A stretch of 64,000 nt of DNA from Clostridia bacterium (GTDB lineage: Bacteria; Bacillota; Clostridia; Acetivibrionales; DSM-27016): NCBI GenBank assembly GCA_026414765.1, contig JAOAIJ010000052.1, forward strand, positions 97,135 to 161,134, read 5' to 3'. Made by a program: the position numbers and the translations under genes. This document shows positions 28,001-35,186 of this stretch, piece after piece; position 1 is the stretch's first letter; each line of letters opens with the position of its first letter. Under the pieces are notes generated by a model. It was not told the origin of the DNA, did not search any database, and worked only from the letters and a program-made list of their open reading frames with translations.

Positions 28001-31000
28001 ACACGAGACTATGGAAAGATTCAAAAATCATTTTCTGAACCTGTTGAGTGATATTGTCAGAAGGCCTTCTTGCAAGATTTGTGAACTCGAGATTATGACA
28101 GAAGAAGAAAAAAACAGGCTGCTATATGAATTCAACAGAACTGAAGCAGAGTATCCAAAAGAAAAGACCATACACGAGCTTTTTGAGGAACAGGTAGAGC
28201 GGACTCCTGATAATATTGCAGTGGTGTATCAGGACAGACAGCTCACTTACAAAGAACTTAATGAAAAGGCAAATCAGCTGGCGTGGGTACTGAGAGGTAA
28301 GGGTGTCGGGTCTGATACCATAGTTGGGATAATGGTGGAACGTTCACCGGAGATGATAGTTGGAATAATGGCAATCCTGAAGGCAGGAGGTGCGTATCTG
28401 CCTATTAGTCCGTCATATCCGGAAGAGAGAATCGAATATATGTTGAAGGACAGTAGTATAAACATTGTACTGACCTGTGGGAATACATTAAGCTGTGCAG
28501 ATTTTAGCGGCACTATTCTGGATTTATTGAGAGAAGAGTCATACTCGGCGGGATTAGGAAACCTTGATAGGGTGAATACACAAAAGGATTTAGCATATAT
28601 AATCTATACCTCGGGATCAACCGGAAAGCCTAAAGGGGTAATGGTCTGCCACCAGAGTGTAGTAAATGTACTTTTTGCCCTTCAGGAGAAGTATCCGCTT
28701 CTGGAATCGGATTCCTTCCTCCAAAAAACAACGTATACATTTGATGTATCTGTTGCAGAAATATTCGGATGGTATTTAGGCGGAGGAAGGCTTATACTAC
28801 TTGAAGAAGGAGCAGAAAAAGAGCCCCGGGCTATACTGAAAGCTATTGACAAGTATGACATAACTCATCTGAATTTTGTACCATCCATGTTTAAGGCTTT
28901 CCTGTATATGCTGAAGGAAGAGGATATACGGATAATAAATAAACTGAAATACATTTTTCTTGCAGGAGAAGCTGTGTCTAGTGATATTGTACCAATGTTC
29001 TGCAAGCTTACAGAGAGAGTCAGGCTGGAAAACCTGTATGGGCCTACGGAAGCAACAATTTATGCTACAGGATATAGTTTGAACGGACTGGAATGCTGCA
29101 GTAATGTACCTATAGGGAAACCTCTTAAAAACTATAGGGCATATGTGCTGGATAGGTATAATACGCTACAGCCTGTGGGAGTTGCGGGTGAATTGTGTAT
29201 TGCAGGAAACGGTCTTGCCAGGGGTTATAGAAACAATATTGAATTGACAAACAGAAAATTCATTCCCAATCCTTATATAGATGGGGAGAAAATATATAAG
29301 ACAGGGGATCTGGTAAGGTGGTTGCCGAACGGCAACATAGAATATATCGGCAGAATAGATTATCAAGTAAAGATACGGGGATTCAGGATAGAGCTTGGTG
29401 AAATTGAAAATAGGCTATTACTCCATGAATATGTTAAGGATGCTGTGGTTGTAGCAAAAGAAGATGGGAACGGCAGCAAATACCTGTGCGCTTATTATGT
29501 GTCGGACAAAACTATTCCTGTTCAGGACTTGCGGATATTCCTTCTGAAGGAACTTCCTGAGTATATGGTACCGGCTTATTTCACCAGGATGGATAAGCTT
29601 CCGCTGTCAACAAACGGTAAGATTGACAGGAAAGCTCTGCCCATACCAGATAAAGAATCAAATATCATTGAAAACTATGAAGCTCCAGCAAATGAAACAG
29701 AAGAGAAGCTTGCAGAGGTTTGGAAGGAAATTCTGGGGCTCAGTAGGGTTGGCGCAGGAGACAACTTCTTTGAGCTGGGAGGGGATTCACTTTCCATACT
29801 AAAAGTTCTGGCAAGTACATATCAGTATGGGTGGAATCTGGAAATGCAGGATTTTTACAAACTCAGAACACTCAGAGATATGGCTGATAAAATTAGAGGC
29901 AACATGGATGAAGCAGCTGGCGGGTGTAATGATAAAGAAAATATTGATGAGATTGCAGATATGAAATTAACCCGGGTAGGAAATGAGTGTGGATTTGCAA
30001 GCTGTAATCTGGAGTTGAAAAACATACTATTGACTGGAGCTACAGGTTATCTTGGAATTCATATTCTGTCTGAAATTATTGAGAAGACCGGGGCAAATGT
30101 GCATTGTCTAGTAAGAGGTGATAATGTAAAATGTGCTGAAGAAAAGCTTGAAAGGTTGCTTTCATTTTATTTCGGAGATAAATATATCCATCAGCTTGGG
30201 AAAAGGATATTTATCGTCAATGGTGACGTTTCCTTAGATAAAATAGGACTTTCGGATAGAGAATATGGGAAGCTCGGAACTAAGATTGACCTGGTTATTC
30301 ATTCGGCTGCACTTGTTAAGCATTATGGTGATTATTCGGTATTTGAGAAGGTAAATGTATTTGGTACTCAGAATGTTTTAGATTTCTGCAAAGAATTCAA
30401 TTGTAAGCTATGTCATATTTCTACCATCAGTGTATCAGGAACAACAACCGGACAGGGATTGGGTGAGGTTAACTACACTGAGAATGACTTTTATATAGGA
30501 CAGGATTATTCAGATAATGTATATGTGAAGAGTAAGTTTGAGGCGGAGAAAATAACCTTTAAAGCAATAATCAACGGGTTGGATGCTGTTATTGTCAGAG
30601 TAGGTAATCTTACAGGAAGATTCTCTGACGGTAAATTCCAAATCAATATAAAAGAAAACAATTTTTACAATATTTTAAAATCTATTATGGATTTGGGCAT
30701 AGTTTCCGATGAATTATTGGGGAGACATTTGGAGTTTACTCCTGTCGACTGCTGCAGCAATGCAATAATGCGTATATGCAGTTCAGCAGGTTCTTATGGA
30801 AAGGTATATCACTTATTCAACCATAAATATATATCTATGGAACAATTTAGAGATAGAGTTGGGTTATTGGACAAGCAGATTAAAGTATTGGACAGACACT
30901 CTTTTGATTGCTATATCCGGGAAGTTTCTGCAAAGAAAGATACAAGAGACTATTTGATTGGTATAGTAAATGAATTGAGCTATGGACTTGGAAAGAATAC

Positions 31001-31139
31001 CGGGAAAAATATTAAAATCAAATCAGAAAATACAACCGCTTATTTACATGAACTAGGCTTTATGTGGCCTGAAATAGATATGGATTATATTAGTAAAGTT
31101 GTAAACTATTTAAAATCAGTAAATTTCTTATCGAACTAA
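22026..31139 (+). CDS. PilZ-domain non-ribosomal peptide synthetase (PilZ-X-C-A-T-C-A-T-R)
   Basis: A 3037-residue megasynthase. Residues about 30-215 form a YcgR-like N-domain plus PilZ domain, with the cyclic-di-GMP motifs RQVPR (near 107-111) and DISIKG (near 137-142). Residues about 225-545 are an unidentified region. Two NRPS modules follow: C1 (550-980, HHLISDA near 682), A1 (1005-1500, YTSGSTGKPKG, YGPTE, KTGD), T1 (FFELGGDSL near 1545), C2 (1600-2018, HHIISDG near 1727), A2 (2045-2540), T2 (FFELGGDSL near 2588). A thioester reductase closes it (2665-3035, NILLTGATGYLG, then YVKSKFEAEK). The product should be a dipeptide, perhaps N-acylated, released as an aldehyde or alcohol. ATG 22026 is chosen for its AGGGGAG; upstream ATGs at 21991 and 21996 lack one. 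The histidine kinase gene follows 17 bases later. Confidence 0.93.
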   Translation: MIGNKEVKNQKYILEYFRNLSKQKSIPVSVSCMGNKTDAVMHFTSKRGSEPSVKIDDILFPRLIPGNEINIEISNEEDIYLFRSVVIYSLENNYDIKLPSALSISFRRQVPRYRIGKEDTVLLGIKGKNKNFRVNDISIKGLSFVSDKASYEKDQFIKNAFIKIPHTAGIHVDGTVCHHRIDGNNEHIYGISINNINWSEQLVLFNYVYKNLYPKLRSFNELSVENISSIFKNASSAYIESNEKTGYDYGKFINTFNKLYSKSSISSGLAYIKEDMVYNLGVAMRIYNRTFYGYQLYSLPETKLDPEINNDVYIGLADNMLSNRCFEYYISYITREFKQQRDMFSSISNVISDQAKFCFDAIYNIEYLCEEKEKRADNYGYSCEPCRDISSFIGFCNEALSPLEIGAYGYCEEQLDQSEIKEAFGVFDITMDRNLWRVVKDGIGIAYAVAESYPEGINLDRMHDVCRIYFLEENPEIDKILGTLVVELSEYYESMGKKRFSICFKLGSQVIEKSKVRETGKITTIGRVMANRKGMLEYKKLLAGNMVHIPRYYNLTHPQLAIWFTEKVYPGTNFANITSTVRIKDKIDFKLLNRAINLVVMKNDALRMRFVEIGGEPRQFVSSYEYINSDIFEFDGQYGKEEFSRWTENMNIKHFNIINSDLFYFALFKLDNNEGGFYIKMHHLISDAWSMSASISKIVEYYTKLKKGISVSKLDKPSYIDYISSEERFLDSYRFQMQKQFWKNKFESIPELISLKPAAAVCRETKAERRTFKITKELTSAINSYSRETKSSVFSVFLSVFSIYLNRITSMEDMVLGSPILNRSGSREKEMAGMFVSVVPVRLNVDTDIEFNKFVTGVSREWMLVLKNQKYPFNLIQKDFRERHGISDNLYDIVLSFQNAELDKLEADYDVKWEFNGHQTNSLSIHINDRDNEGQYKVDFDYLADAFSQSEIEYMFYHMMNLLTDAVKNPSKKLHQLQMLSEDEKYKILYEFNRTEADYPKDKTIHEIFEEQAECTPDNIAVVYKDRQLTYRELNEKANQLAWVLRGKGVGPDTIVGIMVERSPEMIVGIIAILKAGGAYLPIDPEYAEDRINYMLKDSNAIMLLTREAYCHIPAFSGETLYFDKYSENNISVGNIEKINKPESIAYVIYTSGSTGKPKGVMVANRSLVNLCCWYRKEFGIEENSKVLMMIPFCFDASVKNILTPLIAGGQLLLAPVGYFNANTVRKLIFEKGVTLINCVPSAIYPVIELAGGDNNYRELKSLRYLLLGGESMSISKIKPWLDSSDCKCILGNIYGPTECTDISAYYLLEKEKDKNIKTVPIGRPIHNSKLYILGKHNQIQPIGVAGELCISGSGISMGYIGKERLTAEKFVQNPFIAGELMYKTGDYAKWLPDGNIEFLGRIDGQVKIRGFRIELGEIESRLLKQKSIKEAVVEAREDEDGKKYLCAYYVSDTTLSVSDLRTFLLQKLPDYMVPAYFIRMDKLPLSANGKIDRKALPEPDKDANSIESYEAPANETEEKLAEVWKGILGLRRVGAGDNFFELGGDSLKAITLISSIYKEFGVEIPISVIFENPVLKELSKQVGNSNIKHFSSIKIAEKSDYYPVSSSQKRMFVLNGSNADSISYNMPGAILIKGRLDSEHLRHVLEKIIERHESFRTSFHLLDGEVVQKVNEKVKLTFKSMKIAGSEISTEVRKFVRPFDLSKAPLFRAELISESEEKNIMLIDMHHIISDGISCSILIKEIADLYAGKNLPELKLQYKDYTVWQKEFLKCEEIKAQEAYWIEKLSGELPVLNMPMDYNRPPIQSFEGDRISFAPDDELTRRLKQLAADTGTTLYIVLLAAYNVLLCRYTGQEDIVIGSPVAGRGHSDLENVVGMFVNTLAMRNYPSYDKTFMDFLSEVRQNAIGAYENQDYQFEELLEKLNVKKDLSKNPLFDTMFTLQNIDVSELRRDNLVFSPYELDCKTSKFDFSIQAVEKAEAINFNLDYCTGLFRHETMERFKNHFLNLLSDIVRRPSCKICELEIMTEEEKNRLLYEFNRTEAEYPKEKTIHELFEEQVERTPDNIAVVYQDRQLTYKELNEKANQLAWVLRGKGVGSDTIVGIMVERSPEMIVGIMAILKAGGAYLPISPSYPEERIEYMLKDSSINIVLTCGNTLSCADFSGTILDLLREESYSAGLGNLDRVNTQKDLAYIIYTSGSTGKPKGVMVCHQSVVNVLFALQEKYPLLESDSFLQKTTYTFDVSVAEIFGWYLGGGRLILLEEGAEKEPRAILKAIDKYDITHLNFVPSMFKAFLYMLKEEDIRIINKLKYIFLAGEAVSSDIVPMFCKLTERVRLENLYGPTEATIYATGYSLNGLECCSNVPIGKPLKNYRAYVLDRYNTLQPVGVAGELCIAGNGLARGYRNNIELTNRKFIPNPYIDGEKIYKTGDLVRWLPNGNIEYIGRIDYQVKIRGFRIELGEIENRLLLHEYVKDAVVVAKEDGNGSKYLCAYYVSDKTIPVQDLRIFLLKELPEYMVPAYFTRMDKLPLSTNGKIDRKALPIPDKESNIIENYEAPANETEEKLAEVWKEILGLSRVGAGDNFFELGGDSLSILKVLASTYQYGWNLEMQDFYKLRTLRDMADKIRGNMDEAAGGCNDKENIDEIADMKLTRVGNECGFASCNLELKNILLTGATGYLGIHILSEIIEKTGANVHCLVRGDNVKCAEEKLERLLSFYFGDKYIHQLGKRIFIVNGDVSLDKIGLSDREYGKLGTKIDLVIHSAALVKHYGDYSVFEKVNVFGTQNVLDFCKEFNCKLCHISTISVSGTTTGQGLGEVNYTENDFYIGQDYSDNVYVKSKFEAEKITFKAIINGLDAVIVRVGNLTGRFSDGKFQINIKENNFYNILKSIMDLGIVSDELLGRHLEFTPVDCCSNAIMRICSSAGSYGKVYHLFNHKYISMEQFRDRVGLLDKQIKVLDRHSFDCYIREVSAKKDTRDYLIGIVNELSYGLGKNTGKNIKIKSENTTAYLHELGFMWPEIDMDYISKVVNYLKSVNFLSN
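25076..25274 (+). repeat. Internal NRPS repeat, copy in A1
   Basis: About 200 bp at the start of adenylation domain 1 is nearly identical at base level to 28208-28406 in A2 (offset 3132), much closer than the rest of the two domains. A further similar pair covers the A-T linker and carrier regions (26559-26668 and 29682-29791). Confidence 0.8.
28208..28406 (+). repeat. Internal NRPS repeat, copy in A2
   Basis: Partner of the repeat at 25076-25274. The substrate-binding halves of A1 and A2 differ, which fits module exchange or gene conversion at conserved edges. Confidence 0.8.
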
Positions 31140-31156
31140 TTATTTGGGGGTGTATT

Positions 31157-33163
31157 ATGAGGGGTGGTAAAAAGTCTGTAGGAACTTTCATTATGCGGCA
31201 TAGTAAGATGGGTATAGTTCTTACTTATAACGTAGTAACGCTAGTTATCGGTATTGTGTTTTTCCCTATACTTCCTGTTATTATGGGCTATCCTCCAGGA
31301 TTTCTGCCAGTAACGCAGACACTTGGAACAAGCTACTTGTTACAGTATATTGTTATTCTGGTTCTGGCGATAACCACTGGTACCGTTGCACTAATTACAG
31401 CTTTTAAAGGTTTAGGAAAGTGGAGTGAATTTATAGCCTCAAGTACGGAATACACCAAGCAGCTTCAGGAAATAAGAAAAAAGTGCATAAATATACCTTA
31501 CTTAATATATATATTCCAGATATTTTTTATTAGTATCCCAATAATACTGGTTATGATTTTCGTTTATATCATTACTAAAATTCCTGTTGTTACTTTATTG
31601 AAGATAATTACAGCTGTATTTTCATTCTTTTCCCTTGCTGCTATCGTATCACATACTTTTTCTAAGCGTATATTCACGCAAATACTTCTGAAGACATATA
31701 AGGGAGAGGAATTGCAGGGAATTAGAATAAGTCTGAGAAAGAAAATATTCCTTCAGATGCTTCCTATATCCATTGTTGCAATTCTATTCACCGGGATGCT
31801 CGGATACTCCAGATTAATGGAGGAAAAGGGCGACCTGGTCTATAAAATTTGTAAAAACTATCTGTTCGAAACTGTAGAAAAGATAGGAGATGCAGAAGAG
31901 CCCGAAAGAATTTTTGAGACGTTAAAAGGCTTGGAGATAGAGGGGACAAAAATAAGCTATTTTGTTGTTACTGAAAAAGGGAAGTTTATTGCTTCAGACG
32001 GATATAAACCTACAGCTTTCTTTAACTATTATGTAAAAAATCCGCTGAATGGCGACAGAATATATGGTGACACTACAGAAGTCCAAGGGGTAGAAACCAG
32101 AGTCAAAGGGAAGAATGGTGATTTTCTCGTTGGAATAAGATTTGAGGTAGCCTCAGAAAGAACAGTAGTATTCTTTTTGGCAGCATTTTTTATTCTTCTT
32201 ATATTTAATATTTTTGTCTTATACTTTTTTTCGAAGTCTTTATCGGGTGAAATTTCCCTCGTTGCGGACAGTCTCACGGAAATTGCTGAGGGTGAGTATG
32301 TAGATCTTGATAGAAAGCTGGCAGTTGTATCAAATGACGAATTAGCTGATTTGGTAATATCCTTCAACAAGATTCAGGAAAGAGAAAAAGAGCATATAAG
32401 GGAAATAGAAGAAAAACATGCGATTATGATGGAACAGGAGAGGCTTGCATCTTTAGGACAGCTAATAGGAGGAATCGCCCATAACTTGAGAACGCCTATC
32501 ATGTCCATTGCCGGAGCTATAGAGGGGTTGAAGGATCTTATAAAAGAGTATGACGAATCAATTGATGATGAAAAAGTAACAAGAGAAGACCACCACGAAA
32601 TAGCAAAAGAGATGAAATCATGGATTGAGAAGATGAAGCCGTATTGTACATATATGTCCGATATTATCACTGCGGTAAAAGGACAGACTGTACAAAAGGG
32701 AAATCAGGAAGAGAACAGTTTCACACTTTATGAACTCCATAAAAGAATAGAAATTCTTTTTGAATATGAGCTGCGAAAACAGCACTGTAAACTGAACACA
32801 GTGTATAATATGGATATGGATACAAGGATACAAGGCGATATAAGCGTACTTGTACAGGTTTTGAATAATCTTATTGTAAATGCAGTAGATGCATATGACA
32901 GTTCAGGTGGAAATATTGAACTTACTGTTAACCGGAGTGAAAAGGTTATAGAATTTATAGTCAGAGATCATGGAAGAGGTATACCTGCAGACCTGCAAAG
33001 CAAGCTGTTTAAAGAGATGGTGACCACAAAAGGTACTAAGGGGACGGGATTGGGTCTATACATGTCTTATTCGAATATTAAAGCCAGATTCTGCGGGAAA
33101 ATGAGGTTCGAATCAGAAGAGGGAAAAGGAACTGCATTTTATATCTATATACCTGTGAAATAA
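31157..33163 (+). CDS. Membrane sensor histidine kinase
   Basis: A 668-residue protein. Several N-terminal membrane helices (TLVIGIVFFPILPVIMGY; YIVILVLAITTGTVALITAF; more near 115-160 and 200-215) are followed by an extracytoplasmic loop and a last helix near 335-355. A HAMP domain (LTEIAEGEYVDLDRKL) leads to HisKA, where the phospho-acceptor is His442 in GGIAHNLRTPIMSIAG, and a HATPase domain with NNLIVNAVDAY, DHGRGIP and GTGLGLYMSYSNI. The residue after His is Asn, not the common Glu. No response regulator is adjacent except the HD-GYP protein upstream of the NRPS. Seventeen bases from the NRPS stop, it is very likely cotranscribed with it. GGGGG precedes ATG. Confidence 0.92.
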   Translation: MRGGKKSVGTFIMRHSKMGIVLTYNVVTLVIGIVFFPILPVIMGYPPGFLPVTQTLGTSYLLQYIVILVLAITTGTVALITAFKGLGKWSEFIASSTEYTKQLQEIRKKCINIPYLIYIFQIFFISIPIILVMIFVYIITKIPVVTLLKIITAVFSFFSLAAIVSHTFSKRIFTQILLKTYKGEELQGIRISLRKKIFLQMLPISIVAILFTGMLGYSRLMEEKGDLVYKICKNYLFETVEKIGDAEEPERIFETLKGLEIEGTKISYFVVTEKGKFIASDGYKPTAFFNYYVKNPLNGDRIYGDTTEVQGVETRVKGKNGDFLVGIRFEVASERTVVFFLAAFFILLIFNIFVLYFFSKSLSGEISLVADSLTEIAEGEYVDLDRKLAVVSNDELADLVISFNKIQEREKEHIREIEEKHAIMMEQERLASLGQLIGGIAHNLRTPIMSIAGAIEGLKDLIKEYDESIDDEKVTREDHHEIAKEMKSWIEKMKPYCTYMSDIITAVKGQTVQKGNQEENSFTLYELHKRIEILFEYELRKQHCKLNTVYNMDMDTRIQGDISVLVQVLNNLIVNAVDAYDSSGGNIELTVNRSEKVIEFIVRDHGRGIPADLQSKLFKEMVTTKGTKGTGLGLYMSYSNIKARFCGKMRFESEEGKGTAFYIYIPVK

Positions 33164-33189
33164 GTTGATGAGCAAAGTCAGGTAATAAA

Positions 33190-33228
33190 GAAAAGGAAGA
33201 TTATATCAAATATGATCTTCTTTTTTTG
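33190..33228 (+). terminator. Terminator after the NRPS-kinase unit
   Basis: GAAAAGGAAGATTATA pairs with TATGATCTTCTTTTTT through G-U pairs; the T run continues beyond. Confidence 0.75.
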
Positions 33229-33326
33229 TATATTTTGTATTATGACATGAATTCATGTTTACTGCATCACAATATTCTACAATAATCTATACTATATACA
33301 AAATTTGAATAATTTTTCTGTATATA

Positions 33327-33355
33327 TTGAATTTTCTATGAAAATATGCTAATAT
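33327..33355 (+). promoter_or_regulatory. Predicted promoter of pheB-hom
   Basis: TTGAAT (33327-33332), 17 bases, TAATAT (33350-33355), about 45 bases before the ACT-domain gene. Confidence 0.5.
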
Positions 33356-33402
33356 ACACAAAGAGAATACAAGTGTGCACCGCACGAGGACACGGAGGGC
33401 TT

Positions 33403-33846
33403 ATGAATAAGAATTCTACTTACTTTCTTGTCGACGCTTCAGTATTGCCTGAGGTTTTTTCGAAAGTCATAGAAGTAAAAAAGCTTCTAAGTAAGGAAAA
33501 AATCAAGGCTGTAAATGAAGCTGTCAAGGAAGTGGGATTAAGCCGCAGTGCTTACTATAAATACAAGGATTTTGTATTTCCTTTTTATGAGACCTCAAGA
33601 GGTAAAGTTATTACCTTATTCTTTGTTGTGGAAGATTTTTCGGGCATCCTATCGAGTATCATCAATAAAATTGCTGCTGCAAAAGCTAACATTTTGACTA
33701 TAAATCAGAATATTCCCATTAATAGTCTTGCTGACGTGACCATCTCTATAGAAACTGCGGGGATGGTAGTAGAGCTGGAAGAATTAATGGATGAGATAAG
33801 CAAGCTTGAAGGTGTAAGACGACAGGAAATTCTAGCAAGAGAGTGA
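33403..33846 (+). CDS. pheB: ACT domain-containing protein, PheB family
   Basis: A 147-residue protein. An N-terminal helix-turn-helix-like part (AVNEAVKEVGLSRSAYYKYK) precedes an ACT domain (VITLFFVVEDFSGILSSIIN ... ADVTISIETAG). PheB-type proteins are common ahead of homoserine dehydrogenase or near aromatic amino acid genes, and probably sense an amino acid; the old chorismate-mutase label is not supported. The ATG at 33403 has GGAGGG at 4 bases; the open frame upstream lacks a start signal. It precedes hom by 13 bases, so they form an operon. Confidence 0.9.
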   Translation: MNKNSTYFLVDASVLPEVFSKVIEVKKLLSKEKIKAVNEAVKEVGLSRSAYYKYKDFVFPFYETSRGKVITLFFVVEDFSGILSSIINKIAAAKANILTINQNIPINSLADVTISIETAGMVVELEELMDEISKLEGVRRQEILARE

Positions 33847-33859
33847 TGGAGGTAGGTTT

Positions 33860-35110
33860 ATGGTATATATAGGTATATTGGGTTATGGTGTTGTTGGATC
33901 TGGAGTTGCTGAAGTTATCAGAAAAAACAGCTCCAGTATAAAAGTAAGGGCAGGAGAAGAAATCAAGGTAAAGAAAATTCTTGATATCCGTGATTTTTCT
34001 GACAGCCCTGACAAAGATGTCCTGACAAAAAATTCGGATGATATATTCTCTGATGATTCAATAAGCATAGTAGTAGAAACAATTGGTGGAGCCAGAATAG
34101 CATATGATTTTACTAAAAAGGCCCTGCAAGCGGGTAAAAGTGTAGTAACCTCAAATAAAGAATTGGTTGCAACACACGGTCCGGAACTTCTAAAACTTGC
34201 CAGGGAGAATAATGTAAGCTATCTTTTTGAAGCAAGCGTTGGTGGAGGTATACCGATCATACGGCCTTTAAACAGGTGTCTGGCTGCAAATGAGATAAGC
34301 GGAATCATTGGAATACTCAATGGGACAACCAATTACATTCTTACCCAGATGAAGAGGGATGGGAAAAATTTTGCTGAAGCACTGAAGGAAGCTCAGGAAA
34401 AAGGCTATGCAGAAGCAGATCCCACTGCTGATATCGAGGGACATGATGCTTGCAGGAAAATAGCTATTTTATCATCAATTGCATATAATGAATTTGTAGA
34501 CTATAAAGATATTTACACTGAAGGAATTACCAGAATCAGTCTTGAGGATATGCATTATGCTGAAGCTATGAATTCTGCAATAAAACTCATTGGAATGAGT
34601 AAACGTATTGATGGAAAGGTTTTTGCGAGGGTAAGTCCGGCGTTGGTCAGTAAAACCAGCCCATTGTCTAACGTTGAGGATGTATTTAATGCAATAGTTG
34701 TTAAAGGTAATGCTATTGGAGATGCAATGTTTTATGGACGCGGTGCAGGAAAGCTTCCTACTGCAAGTGCAGTGGTTGCAGATGTAATTGATATAGTGAA
34801 GCATGCGGAAGGCACTATAGGGACTACATGGGTAGTAAAGGAAGAGAGTAACACAATTAATAAAGATGAAGTAGAGACAAAATTTTTCATAAGAGTAAAA
34901 ACTGAGGATATAAAAAGAACAGAGATTTCCATAGGGGAATTATTTGGAAATATAAACAGGGTCAAAACAGGGAATATATCTGTTGAGGATGAAGTTGCTT
35001 TTGTAACAGGAAGAATACCTGAAAAACGCCTTGCGGAAATTGTTAATAAACTGAAGGATTTTGAATTTGTTATTGATATAGCAAACATGATCAGGGTTTT
35101 GGATGAATAG
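33860..35110 (+). CDS. hom: Homoserine dehydrogenase
   Basis: A 416-residue enzyme with N-terminal NAD(P)-binding GILGYGVVGSGVAEVI, the catalytic-domain segment GILNGTTNYILTQM, and EKGYAEADPTADIEGHDACR, which carries the family's active-site residues. A C-terminal ACT domain (about 345-416) suggests feedback control by threonine or another end product. It reduces aspartate semialdehyde to homoserine on the way to threonine and methionine. It is downstream of pheB and 76 bases upstream of the aspartate kinase gene. Confidence 0.97.
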   Translation: MVYIGILGYGVVGSGVAEVIRKNSSSIKVRAGEEIKVKKILDIRDFSDSPDKDVLTKNSDDIFSDDSISIVVETIGGARIAYDFTKKALQAGKSVVTSNKELVATHGPELLKLARENNVSYLFEASVGGGIPIIRPLNRCLAANEISGIIGILNGTTNYILTQMKRDGKNFAEALKEAQEKGYAEADPTADIEGHDACRKIAILSSIAYNEFVDYKDIYTEGITRISLEDMHYAEAMNSAIKLIGMSKRIDGKVFARVSPALVSKTSPLSNVEDVFNAIVVKGNAIGDAMFYGRGAGKLPTASAVVADVIDIVKHAEGTIGTTWVVKEESNTINKDEVETKFFIRVKTEDIKRTEISIGELFGNINRVKTGNISVEDEVAFVTGRIPEKRLAEIVNKLKDFEFVIDIANMIRVLDE

Positions 35111-35186
35111 GGTATAGGTCGGGATGCATGGCTGTTCATAATTAATTAGGTTTAAGGATAGTTTAAACAGAACGGGGGATTATTCG

